44,453 nucleotides of DNA from an uncultured Propionivibrio sp. (GTDB lineage Bacteria; Pseudomonadota; Gammaproteobacteria; Burkholderiales; Rhodocyclaceae), in NCBI GenBank assembly GCA_938040985.1, contig CALHZD010000082.1, positions 1 to 44,453 of the forward strand. Reading direction: 5' to 3'. This document shows, in pieces, positions 17,867 to 26,458 of the stretch (its first letter is position 1; each line of letters begins with the position of its first letter). The translations under genes and the position numbers were made by a program. The notes below the pieces were generated by a model. It was given only the letters and a program-made list of their open reading frames with translations, had not been told where the DNA came from and did no database searches.

Positions 17867-18445
17867 ATGGAAAATCTGGAGCGAGTTAAAGCCGGTTTTT
17901 ACCGCCTGCTGGAAATCATTATGGTCATCACCATGATCGTGATGTTTGTGCTGGTTTTCATCAACGTCATGTTGCGGATGATTTTCAACACCGGTATTGA
18001 TTTTGCCGAAGAGCTGCCGCGCTTTGCCTTTATCTGGATGACCTTCATTGGCGCAATCATCGGCATGCACAAACATACCCATCTCGGCGTAGATATGCTG
18101 GTGGCAGCCTTGCCTGTGCTGGGGCGCAAGATCTGCTGGGGCATCAGCCAGGTCATCATGACCGTTTGCAGCCTCTACATGTTATATGGCACCTGGTTAC
18201 AGCATGAAATCATCGCTTCCAATGCCTCGGCCGTCATGCAGATGAGCATGCTCTGGGTGTACGGCGTGAGTTACCTGACCGGCACCGCCATCACCATAAT
18301 CTGCCTTTCCAACCTCGTTCGCCTTTTCCTTGGACAAGTCGACGAAAGTGAGCTGGTCGATGTGCAGGAAGAGGGCATGGAGGACGCGCATGAAGCGCAG
18401 AGGGAAATTAAAGAGCAGATGCATCGTGAAGGAGGACAGCCATGA
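17867..18445 (+). CDS. TRAP transporter small permease (DctQ family)
   Basis: A four-helix membrane protein of 192 residues that partners the large permease. Hydrophobic segments lie at about 15-38, 52-70, 88-110 and 130-150. The family motif NVMLRMIFNTGIDFAEELPRF is recognisable in the first loop. The C-terminal tail is charged and rich in Glu, longer than the minimum. Its stop overlaps the DctM start by four bases (ATGA), so the two are translationally coupled. Confidence 0.92.
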   Translation: MENLERVKAGFYRLLEIIMVITMIVMFVLVFINVMLRMIFNTGIDFAEELPRFAFIWMTFIGAIIGMHKHTHLGVDMLVAALPVLGRKICWGISQVIMTVCSLYMLYGTWLQHEIIASNASAVMQMSMLWVYGVSYLTGTAITIICLSNLVRLFLGQVDESELVDVQEEGMEDAHEAQREIKEQMHREGGQP

Positions 18446-19722
18446 TCGTCTTTATCTTCATCGTCTCGCTGCTCGGACTCATGGCGCTCGGCATGCCGAT
18501 TGCCTTCGCGCTGGTCGGCTGCGGCCTGTGCATGATGTATTACATGGGGATGACCGATCCGCAGATCGTCATCCAGAACATGTGGGACGGCGCTAACAGC
18601 TTCCCGCTACTGGCTGTTCCTTTCTTTATGCTGGCCGGCGAATTCATGAACGCAGGCGGCATGACGCGACGCATCATTGCTATGGCCATGGCCTGGGTTG
18701 GCCATATCCGCGGTGGGTTAGGCTACGTCGCCGTCATGGCAGCGGTCGCCATGGCAGCGCTTTCCGGCTCGGCTGTGGCCGATACGGCGGCGCTGGCAGC
18801 AGTGCTGGTGCCGCTGATGCGCAATGCCGGCTATAACATCAGCCGCTCTTGCGGCCTGATTTCCTGCGGCGGCCTGATCGCGCCGATCATTCCGCCCTCG
18901 ATCGGCTTCATCCTGTACGGCGTTACGGGCAACGTATCAATTACCAAGCTGTTCATCGCGGGTATCGTTCCCGGCGTCCTGATGGGTGCTTCGATCATGC
19001 TGGCCTGGTACTGGTGCACGAAAAACGACCCGATGCGGATCGAACCCAAGATGAGCATGCGCCTGCGTTTGCAGGAAACGCGCAGGGCCGCTTGGGCATT
19101 GGTGCTCCCCGTTGTTGTCGTGGGCGGCCTGAAAATCGGCGTATTCACGCCGACCGAGGCTGCGGTCATCGCGGCATTTTATTCATTGGTTGTCGGCCTG
19201 TTCATCTACCGCGAGATCAAGCTCTCCCAATTATTCGGATTGTTCCTCAAAGCCTCGGAAACGACGGCGGTCATCATGTTCCTCGTCTCCGCGGCCGGCG
19301 TATCGGCCTGGCTGATCACGGCGGCGGATATTCCAGGGCAACTCGCCCAGATGGTCGAGCCGTTCATGGGTAACAAGATGCTGCTGACCTTCATCCTGAT
19401 GGTGCTGGTCATGCTCGTCGGCACCGCACTGGACATGACGCCGACAATCCTGATCATGACGCCGGTGCTCATGCCTGTGCTCAGGCAAGCTGGAATCGAT
19501 CCGGTCTATTTTGGCGTATTGTTCATGATCAACAACGCTATTGGACTGGTGACACCGCCGGTGGGGACTGTGCTCAACGTCGTTTGTGGCGTAGCGCGCG
19601 TGTCGATGAGCAGCGCCATTTCAGGCGTCATTCCTTTCATGATCGCCCAGTTTGCCGTCATGTTCCTGCTCGTTTTCTTTCCTGGCATCGTTATGCTGCC
19701 GCTCCAGTGGATGACACGCTGA
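18442..19722 (+). CDS. TRAP transporter large permease (DctM family)
   Basis: The ion-transporter superfamily membrane subunit that moves the substrate, 426 residues with about twelve hydrophobic segments. Family motifs visible are GMPIAFALVG near the N-terminus, PFFMLAGEFMNAGG, SGSAVADTAALA, IIPPSIGFILYG, and late in the protein NAIGLVTPPVGTVLNV. Together with the binding protein and small permease it makes a complete sodium-dependent transporter. The palindrome arrays begin 80 bases after its stop. Confidence 0.95.
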   Translation: MIVFIFIVSLLGLMALGMPIAFALVGCGLCMMYYMGMTDPQIVIQNMWDGANSFPLLAVPFFMLAGEFMNAGGMTRRIIAMAMAWVGHIRGGLGYVAVMAAVAMAALSGSAVADTAALAAVLVPLMRNAGYNISRSCGLISCGGLIAPIIPPSIGFILYGVTGNVSITKLFIAGIVPGVLMGASIMLAWYWCTKNDPMRIEPKMSMRLRLQETRRAAWALVLPVVVVGGLKIGVFTPTEAAVIAAFYSLVVGLFIYREIKLSQLFGLFLKASETTAVIMFLVSAAGVSAWLITAADIPGQLAQMVEPFMGNKMLLTFILMVLVMLVGTALDMTPTILIMTPVLMPVLRQAGIDPVYFGVLFMINNAIGLVTPPVGTVLNVVCGVARVSMSSAISGVIPFMIAQFAVMFLLVFFPGIVMLPLQWMTR

Positions 19723-19802
19723 AGGCAGGGACAACTCCCAACACCGCGCCGCAGCCGGCTGGGCATCATTGCCGCACTCCTTGCGGAATGTGAGATATAG
19801 GA

Positions 19803-19963
19803 AGGGTACCCGGGAAGCCCTTGTGTATAGGGCGTTTCCCGGCAGGCACTGCTGGAACCCACGCGGATAAAGGATCTCCGGGTAGGGTGCCCTGAGATGC
19901 CTTATTTACAAGGGCTTCAGAGCACCCTCCCCGGAGAAGCGCTAAATACGTGGGCTTCCGGAC
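19803..19963. repeat. Palindromic-unit array, copy 1
   Basis: Four imperfect palindromes of about 31 bp at 19810-19842, 19853-19881, 19892-19922 and 19931-19961, with centres about 40 bp apart. The first reads GGAAGCCCT, a short loop, then AGGGCGTTTCC. Spacers of about 10 bp are also partly conserved against copy 2. The array lies just after the dctM-like gene and holds no gene. Confidence 0.85.
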
Positions 19964-20045
19964 AGTGGGTTTTAGAAGCCTGCTGCCCATCAAGCCTAAA
20001 GCGGCGCTCGGCCAGTGCCACCATATTCCTGCCGCCACGCCAACC

Positions 20046-20205
20046 AGGCATCGCTGGAGCCCTTGTGAACAGGGCGTTTCCCGGCAGGCACCGCTGGAAC
20101 CCGCATGGATAAAGGGTCTCCGGGCAGGGCGCCCGGAGATACCTTATTTACAAGGGTTTCAGAGCACCTTCTTTGGAGAAGCCCTAAATACGCGGGCTTC
20201 CAGGC
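20046..20205. repeat. Palindromic-unit array, copy 2
   Basis: The same four-unit array as copy 1, shifted by about 243 bases and in the same orientation. Units lie at 20053-20084, 20093-20124, 20132-20164 and 20174-20203. Long stretches are identical to copy 1, for example AGGGCGTTTCCCGGCAGGCA and CCTTATTTACAAGGG. Confidence 0.85.
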
Positions 20206-20531
20206 AGGGGGGCAACAAAAGTATTGCCTAAAATTGTTGTGCGGGTGCCGCTTTTTCCAGATCAAAACTCTCTTGACTATTTAACAAAAGGTCCGAAAGC
20301 CCTACGGGCACGTTGCCAGGCATTTACTTGACTGCTCCTAACGGGTAGATGCATCTAGAGTGTTTAGGAAGGGCGTTGAAACAGTTGTCTGAGTCAGCAC
20401 ATACCCGCTTCTGGACGGTTTCAGCATGAAAGATATCGTCAGAACTATCATGCTTGACGGGGGCACAACTGCCTCGTACACAATAAAAACTCGACAGCCG
20501 TCGTACTGGCATTTCGTGCGAAAAGGCGGGA
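20206..20531. other. Non-coding stretch after the repeat arrays
   Basis: 326 bases downstream of the SH3-like gene. I see only a 10-bp perfect palindrome AGATGCATCT at about 20347 and no gene or clear terminator. Confidence 0.4.
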
Positions 20532-21494
20532 TCAGTCTCCGTAAAAACGGATGTATTCGATCTTTGGTCCTGGGTTTTCGTATTCACTATTGACTAGGTC
20601 AGGCACAACCCAACCAATATTGCCATGTGAGTTCTTCAGCAGTAGTTTTATGTTGCAAAGGCTATCTTCCTTGCAGGGAATAGCATATGGATCATCAAGG
20701 ATGATGTGCACTTTTTCACCTTTTTTTACTGCGTGTTTCTTGCCGTCTAATCCATCCAGTTTGAAACTGTTTTGTGCTTTGCTGTTTACTCCGATGTATT
20801 GATAGGGTTGTTTGATTTTGCTCAATTTACCGTCTTGCAATACATATTTACTGCGTGTTTGGTAGAAGAGGTTGGCACGGGTGTCAGTGTAAATATAACC
20901 ATTACCGGGAATATAGTAAGTTTCACCGTTTAAGGTATTGTCCCCGTAATAGGGCCCGTCCGGTATGTTGTCGCCCGCAGGGAAGATGGTGCAGTTTGGG
21001 TCGGCGCTCATACCTTCATCGCATTGCAACAGGTATTCTTTATCGTCACCCGCAAATTTACCGCGCAACGCGCGATAGATTTCTGGCCTGTCGCCTTTTA
21101 TCGGCAGCGTTTCGTTCAAAAATTTGCTGTTAGCTGGGTCGAAGTAAAAAAAGAAAGTATTTTTAGCCATTTCTGCTTTTTGCAGGCCGTCTAGTTTATC
21201 GACGGGCGCGCCACTCGTGTCTGCTTGTGCCCAGCCGGTTAGGCCAAAGATATTTTTAACAAGGGCATGACCTTTGTTGTCCACCAGCAGCACGGTGACA
21301 GGACTGCCTGCTGCAACACGTGCCACAGTATCACCACCATCGGTTTTTTGGGTTAGCGCTAGTGTAGTTGCTGCTTTAGTGTTTTTACCGATATAGGTTA
21401 GCGGCCGTTTGCCGGCAGCGATGTTATCGTGGAACAGCGGCGCCGCATTCGCCTGCATGGCGATAAGTGCTAAGACGATAAGAGTTTTTTGCAT
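20532..21494 (-). CDS. Secreted protein with two SH3-like domains, function unknown
   Basis: I do not recognise this family. Read from the ATG at 21494 (GGAAG upstream), the 320-residue product has a signal peptide (residues 1-17, ending Ala-Asn-Ala). Two segments look like bacterial SH3 folds: one near residues 20-85 (PLTYIGKN, then SPVTVLLVDNKG, then GLTGWAQAD) and one near the C-terminus (PYQYIGVN, then KKGEKVHIILDD, then HGNIGWVVPD). A central region of about 150 residues with several Cys, rich in Tyr, Asn and Gly, separates them. The frame stays open upstream to 21809, but that part runs through an asnS remnant in another frame. It is probably exported; binding to peptidoglycan or a surface partner is a guess. 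Confidence 0.7.
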   Translation of the reverse strand: MQKTLIVLALIAMQANAAPLFHDNIAAGKRPLTYIGKNTKAATTLALTQKTDGGDTVARVAAGSPVTVLLVDNKGHALVKNIFGLTGWAQADTSGAPVDKLDGLQKAEMAKNTFFFYFDPANSKFLNETLPIKGDRPEIYRALRGKFAGDDKEYLLQCDEGMSADPNCTIFPAGDNIPDGPYYGDNTLNGETYYIPGNGYIYTDTRANLFYQTRSKYVLQDGKLSKIKQPYQYIGVNSKAQNSFKLDGLDGKKHAVKKGEKVHIILDDPYAIPCKEDSLCNIKLLLKNSHGNIGWVVPDLVNSEYENPGPKIEYIRFYGD

Positions 21495-21609
21495 GGAAGG
21501 CTTCCTTATATTGGTATGAAAGTACTGCTGCATGACACGGCGGTGTGAACTGGCGGAGTGGTTTATTTTTGTTTTGTATTCTTTGCGTACGAAAGGCATA
21601 GCGACGACT

Positions 21610-21804
21610 TTCTTCATCCGCATAATTTTCCAGACTTTCCGGCGCAACGATCTGCATCGGGCGAAAACAGGAGCCGTCCGAAAGCGCGATAAAAGAAATG
21701 CCCGCTTTGGAAGCGCGCCGAGTGCGCACCCAGCCTTTGACGACGACAGGTTGATTGGCAGGCGCCTTGCCATCGAGAATTTGTCTGACGCTGAAGGTTT
21801 GCAT
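21610..21804 (-). pseudogene. asnS: 5' remnant of asparaginyl-tRNA synthetase (asnS)
   Basis: Starting 10 bases after the lysS stop, an ATG with an AAGAAGG ribosome binding site opens a frame. Its first 65 or so residues match the N-terminal anticodon-binding OB fold of AsnRS: VVVKGWVRTRRASKAGISF, then LSDGSCFRPMQIV, then SLENYADE. After about residue 65 similarity stops. The frame goes on to 21424 with unrelated sequence and overlaps the next gene's start in another frame. The catalytic class II domain is missing. This looks like a 3' deletion that left the start signals intact. Confidence 0.8.
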
Positions 21805-21813
21805 GGCACCTTC

Positions 21814-23328
21814 TTATTCCGGACGCATCTGCGGGAAGAGAATCACATCACGGATGTTCGCCGAATCGGTCAGTAGCATCACCAGGCGGTCGATGCCAAT
21901 GCCGCAGCCGCCAGTCGGCGGTAAGCCATATTCCAATGCACGAATGTAATCGGCGTCGTAGTACATGGCTTCTTCGTCACCGGCTTCTTTGGCCTTGGCC
22001 TGCGCAAGGAAACGCTCTGCCTGATCCTCCGGATCGTTGAGTTCAGAAAAGCCGTTGGCGATCTCTCGACCGACGATGAACAGCTCGAAGCGCTCGGTAA
22101 TTTCCGGATTGCTGTCGCTCTTGCGTGCCAGCGGGCTGACTTCGGCCGGATAATCAACGATGAAGGTCGGATTCCACAAATCGGCTTCGACGGTTTCCTC
22201 GAACATCAATAATTGCAAGGCGCCCAGTCCCATATCCGCCTTCAGTTCGACTTTCATGCCGGTGAGCTTATCGCGCAGCCAGCCGGCGTCGGTAAGCTGT
22301 TCACGCGTATATTGCGGGCGGTACTTGAGTATGGCCTCAACCATCGTCAGGCGGTCGAACGGGCGTGAAAGATCGAGCGTGCGGCCTTGGTATTCGAATA
22401 CTTCCGCGCCCAGTGCATCGCGCGCGGCATAACGCAGCAGCCCTTCGGTAAAGTCCATGAGCCGATGGTATTCCGAATAGGCTTCGTAAAACTCCATCAT
22501 GGTGAATTCGGGATTATGGCGCGGACTCATTCCTTCATTGCGGAAATTGCGGTTCAGCTCAAAGACCTTCTCGAAACCGCCAACGACCAGTTTCTTGAGG
22601 TATAGCTCAGGAGCAATGCGTAGATACAGCGCCATGTCGAGCGTATTGTGATGGGTGACAAACGGGCGCGCCGACGCCCCCCCCGGAATCGGATGCATCA
22701 TGGGGGTTTCCACCTCGAGAAATCCGTGATTCGTCATGTAATTGCGGATCGACTGAATGATGCGGCTGCGCGCCATGAAGGTGAAACGCGACGACTCGTT
22801 CATGATCAGATCGAGATGGCGCATACGGTATTTTTGTTCCTGATCGGTCAGTCCGTGGAATTTTTCCGGCAGTGGCCGCAGCGATTTTGATAGCAGACGG
22901 ATTTGCGTACATTGCACAGTCAGCTCGCCCGTTCGGGTGCGGAATAGCACACCCACCGCACCGATGATGTCGCCGATGTCCCAACGCTTGAACTCGGCAT
23001 ACACCGCTTCGCCCACTTTGTCGCGCGCGATATAGAGCTGGATGCGACCGCCCATGTCGGCGATGGTGACAAACGAAGCTTTGCCCATGACGCGCTTGAG
23101 CATGATACGGCCGGCTATTTTGACTTCAACCGGCTGTGCTTCCAGCGCTTCGTTGCTCTTGTCGCCATACTGTTCGATAAGCCTGCTCGAAATATCCTCG
23201 CGCGCAAAATCGTTAGGATAGGCTTTACCGCTGGTGCGCCATTCAGCAAGCTTGGCACGGCGTTCCGCGATGATGTGGTTTTCATCCTGTGATGGCTCGT
23301 TGAGCCGGGTTTGAATATTCTCGGTCAT
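21814..23328 (-). CDS. lysS: Lysyl-tRNA synthetase, class II
   Basis: It charges tRNA-Lys with lysine. The 504-residue protein, read from the ATG at 23328 (MTENIQTRLNEPSQ), has the N-terminal OB fold (IAGRIMLKRVMGKASF), motif 1 with FLEVETPMM, motif 2 with FRNEGMSPRHNPEFTMMEF, and motif 3 with GCGIGIDRLVMLLT near the end. The ribosome binding site is weak. In many proteobacteria lysS follows prfB directly. Here an AT-rich lipoprotein gene separates them. Confidence 0.97.
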   Translation of the reverse strand: MTENIQTRLNEPSQDENHIIAERRAKLAEWRTSGKAYPNDFAREDISSRLIEQYGDKSNEALEAQPVEVKIAGRIMLKRVMGKASFVTIADMGGRIQLYIARDKVGEAVYAEFKRWDIGDIIGAVGVLFRTRTGELTVQCTQIRLLSKSLRPLPEKFHGLTDQEQKYRMRHLDLIMNESSRFTFMARSRIIQSIRNYMTNHGFLEVETPMMHPIPGGASARPFVTHHNTLDMALYLRIAPELYLKKLVVGGFEKVFELNRNFRNEGMSPRHNPEFTMMEFYEAYSEYHRLMDFTEGLLRYAARDALGAEVFEYQGRTLDLSRPFDRLTMVEAILKYRPQYTREQLTDAGWLRDKLTGMKVELKADMGLGALQLLMFEETVEADLWNPTFIVDYPAEVSPLARKSDSNPEITERFELFIVGREIANGFSELNDPEDQAERFLAQAKAKEAGDEEAMYYDADYIRALEYGLPPTGGCGIGIDRLVMLLTDSANIRDVILFPQMRPE

Positions 23329-23388
23329 GGCACGTTTTTGATAGGTGAAATACTGCAAACAATAAAAATGGTTCTTCAAATATCAAGA

Positions 23389-24000
23389 TCAGTGAATATT
23401 CTCCATATTCTCCTGAGATCTATTGTTTTTTTCTTCGCACATTAAAAAAGGAAACGACAGGATTGGCTCTTTCATCCCATTGGGGTTAATTTGAAAAGCC
23501 TTTAGAATACATTTTTCCGAAATAATTGAAAACTCGAATAAATATTTCTTATTCTGCTCAGCAAAAATAGATGATACGATTCTTGGACAAGATGTTTCTT
23601 CCATCATAGAAATAATAAATCCAGGGTTAAGATTCCTAACTTCTGAAAAGTTGGCTGTAATAGAAATGAATGTATTTGCAGGCAATCTGATTCCTTTGCC
23701 TTTCTCTATTTCATTCTTGATTTTTTCATCTTTGATCGGTCTTCCAAGACTTTTTCGCCAGCTTCTTTGACAATTTCCTTTCTCATCTCTATAAATTCCA
23801 TAAAATACTGTTCCTAGTGAAAAATTCGTGTTTGTTCCTGGCATAAATCGCGTAGATTGAACAAATATAAGTGGGTCACTATCTTTTGGTTTGTAAGGAG
23901 TATCATAAAAACGAGTTGAGCATCCAGCCAAATTCATTATCAAAGCTAAAAACAATACATGATAGGCGCTTTGGCTTGATTTTTCTTCCATGGTATTCAT
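23389..24000 (-). CDS. Putative lipoprotein, AT-rich, unknown function
   Basis: A 203-residue protein with no family I recognise. A short N-terminus leads into a hydrophobic segment ending in the lipobox Leu-Ala-Gly-Cys, with Cys27 as the likely lipidated residue. The rest is polar, with many Lys, Asn, Ser and Ile. The base composition is clearly richer in A and T than the neighbours, and no clear Shine-Dalgarno is visible, which suggests a recent arrival. It sits between prfB and lysS, which are often adjacent elsewhere. It may start at Met1 or Met4. The membrane-anchored location is well supported; the role is not. Confidence 0.7.
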   Translation of the reverse strand: MNTMEEKSSQSAYHVLFLALIMNLAGCSTRFYDTPYKPKDSDPLIFVQSTRFMPGTNTNFSLGTVFYGIYRDEKGNCQRSWRKSLGRPIKDEKIKNEIEKGKGIRLPANTFISITANFSEVRNLNPGFIISMMEETSCPRIVSSIFAEQNKKYLFEFSIISEKCILKAFQINPNGMKEPILSFPFLMCEEKNNRSQENMENIH

Positions 24001-24027
24001 AATTTAGAGTTGAGTTTTGGATATTGT

Positions 24028-25132
24028 TCAAACGCCCTGCTTGAGGCTGGCTTCGATGAAAGTATCGAGATCGCCATCAAGCACGCGCTGTGTGTCGCCA
24101 ATTTCGACGTTGGTGCGCAGATCCTTGATGCGCGACTGGTCGAGAACGTAAGAGCGGATCTGGTGCCCCCAGCCGATGTCGGTCTTGGCGTCTTCCAGCT
24201 TTTGCTGCTCGGCCTGACGTTTGCGCAACTCAGCCTCGTAGAGGCGCGATTTGAGCATTGCCATTGCTTCGGCGCGGTTACGGTGCTGCGAACGGTCGTT
24301 CTGGCATTGGACAACGATACCGGAGGGCAGGTGAGTGATCCGCACCGCCGAATCGGTTTTGTTGATGTGCTGGCCGCCAGCGCCAGACGCGCGATAAGTG
24401 TCAATGCGCAGATCGGCAGGATTGACCTCGATTTCAAACGAGTCGTCGACTTCCGGATAAACGAATACCGAAGCAAAGCTCGTATGCCGGCGGGCATTCG
24501 AGTCGAACGGTGATTTGCGCACCAAGCGGTGGATACCGGTTTCCGAACGCAGCATGCCGAAGCAGTAGTCGCCGGAAAATTTGATCGTCGCCGTTTTGAT
24601 GCCGGCAACGTCACCTTCGGATTCATCCAGCACGTCGACCGTATAGCCTTTTCGCTCACCGTATTTCACATACATGCGCAATAGCATGGATGCCCAGTCC
24701 TGCGCCTCAGTTCCGCCGGCGCCGGCCTGGATGTCCAGAAAGCAGTTAAGCGGGTCGGCCGGATTATTGAACATACGGCGAAACTCCAGTCCGCCGACAT
24801 TTTTTTCGATTTTGTCAAGGTCGCCGGATACGGCATGCAATGTTTCGTCGTCGTTTTCCGCGTGCGCGATCTCAAACAGTTCGCCGGCATCCCTGAGTGC
24901 CGCGGATACCGCATCGAGCGTCAGTACGACGGCCTCCAGCGCTTTTTTTTCCTTGGCCAGATCCTGCGCACGTTCGGTGTTATTCCAGACTGAGGGATCT
25001 TCTAATTCCCGGTTGACCGCATTGAGCTGATCGGCTTTGCGATCGTAGTCAAAGATACCTCCGCAATTGACCGGCGCGTTGGCCGAGATCGTCGATGCGA
25101 CTGGTAATGAGATTAATATTTTCGGCTTCCAT
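24028..25132 (-). CDS. prfB: Peptide chain release factor 2, with programmed +1 frameshift
   Basis: RF2 reads UAA and UGA stops and triggers peptide release. The first 27 codons run from the ATG at 25132 (MEAENINLITSRIDDLGQ) to an in-frame TGA at 25051-25049. Translation continues in the +1 frame from GAC at 25050, giving 367 residues in all. The main part has the SPF recognition motif (VRKSPFDSNARRHT) and the GGQ motif (SGAGGQHINKTDSAV). An annotator that ignores the frameshift would start at the internal Met at 24840 and lose the N-terminal domain. Confidence 0.96.
25048..25064 (-). promoter_or_regulatory. prfB: prfB autoregulatory +1 frameshift site
   Basis: On the - strand GCGGAGG (an internal Shine-Dalgarno) is followed by TAT CTT TGA C. 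This is the classical RF2 layout: when RF2 is scarce the ribosome slips on CTT-T and continues with GAC. Confidence 0.95.
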
Positions 25133-25260
25133 AAATCCTGCCTTGGGCAAAAATGACAAAAATCGCATTATATCGGTTACACGTCGCCGAATACGCTGGT
25201 TGCGGTGACCTTCCGATGGACGCAGGGCATTGATTCAATCAAACGCCGTCGTGCTGTCCT

Positions 25261-26412
25261 TTAGCTGCGTTTTTGCATGCGCCAGGCCAGGCGCGACCCG
25301 GCGGCCACCATGACGCCGACTCCCCAAAACACGCCAAGCAGGCCAACAGCGTGTCCGGTGCCGCCAAAAACTATGGGCATCAGCACGCCGGCGGCAGTGA
25401 CTGACATCATCCGCAGTCCGAGCGCTTCTCCCTGCCGGTGTTCGGGCGTAATCTGGTGCAAGGTACTCATGATCATCGGCTGCACTGATCCCAGCGCGGC
25501 ACCGAGCAGCATCGAGCAGGCGCCCATTGCCAGTGGAGATTCGAGCAGTGGGTAGATGCTATAGAGCGCGGCGGTCATCAGCATAGCCGAAAAAATAACC
25601 GCCCATTCCTGCAAACGTGCGGCGATGAGCGGCAAAACCAGGCGAATAATGGCAGCGGCGACAGCAAATACGCCGAGAATCGTACCAATAACCGAAGCGC
25701 TAAAATCGCGCTCGTGCCCCAGCAGCGGCACAACAAAGGTGTGTACATCCCAGCTTGAGGCAATCAGCCAGTTGAGCGCCAGCAAGCGGCGTAGCGGCGC
25801 TTCCCTGAGCAGATCCCAAAAATGCTGTTTTTTCGCCGTTTCCGTATTGGTCTTGGGGGCTTTAGATACGGGCGCGTGGCGTACGAGAAACCAGGAAGCG
25901 ATCGGCAAGGCGGCCATCAGGGCAAAAGCGACGCGGAAATTAGCGTAATCAATGACCAGACCGGACAAAAAAGGGCCGATAACGCTTGAAATGGCTGTAC
26001 TCAATGCAAGCCAGCTAAAAACCTGCCGAAGTTCCGTCTGGTTTGTCGCCATGCGTCCGGTGTGGCGCTGCAAAGCGATCAATGCGCTGCTCACTGCGCC
26101 GCCGATCATTAGGGCAGAGAGACAAAGAACGAAAAAATTTGGGAAAGCCGCTGCAAGAGCTGCACTCGCAACGGCGCAGATGATGCTGATCGCAACGGGA
26201 CGTTGAAGCGTGTTGCGATCGGCGAAACGTCCCGCAGGAACAGAAAGAAAAACAGGCGCCAAGGCAAAAAGTGAAATCAGCGCACCGGCGGCAACGGCGC
26301 TATGGCCTTGACGCAACACCAGTAGGGGAGCGGCCATACGCATCCCCGTCATACTGGCGTGGATAAGCACCTGAACGGCGATCAGGCGAATCAGCAGAGG
26401 GCTGGCGCTCAT
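25261..26412 (-). CDS. MFS transporter
   Basis: A 383-residue major facilitator protein with about twelve hydrophobic segments. The loop 2-3 motif is present as VPAGRFADRNTLQRP. A central hydrophilic loop (about residues 183-205, with KAPKTNTETAKK) separates the two halves. The substrate cannot be predicted; such short MFS proteins are often drug or metabolite exporters. It is read in the same direction as prfB but 128 bases upstream of it. GGAG lies very close to the first ATG, so the start is a little uncertain. Confidence 0.85.
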   Translation of the reverse strand: MSASPLLIRLIAVQVLIHASMTGMRMAAPLLVLRQGHSAVAAGALISLFALAPVFLSVPAGRFADRNTLQRPVAISIICAVASAALAAAFPNFFVLCLSALMIGGAVSSALIALQRHTGRMATNQTELRQVFSWLALSTAISSVIGPFLSGLVIDYANFRVAFALMAALPIASWFLVRHAPVSKAPKTNTETAKKQHFWDLLREAPLRRLLALNWLIASSWDVHTFVVPLLGHERDFSASVIGTILGVFAVAAAIIRLVLPLIAARLQEWAVIFSAMLMTAALYSIYPLLESPLAMGACSMLLGAALGSVQPMIMSTLHQITPEHRQGEALGLRMMSVTAAGVLMPIVFGGTGHAVGLLGVFWGVGVMVAAGSRLAWRMQKRS

Positions 26413-26458
26413 CGCTCCATTATGAGCTTACTTCACACTGCGCCCGATCTCACTGGAC

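Noticed and set aside
19803..20205. CRISPR array
   Set aside because: Units are divergent imperfect palindromes and the spacers of about 10 bp are themselves conserved; no cas genes are near.
19897..20231. Small reading frames inside the palindrome arrays
   Set aside because: They arise from the repeats and have no start signals or known domains.
21495..21809. N-terminal extension of the SH3-like protein
   Set aside because: It reads through the asnS remnant in the wrong frame; the signal peptide starts at 21494.
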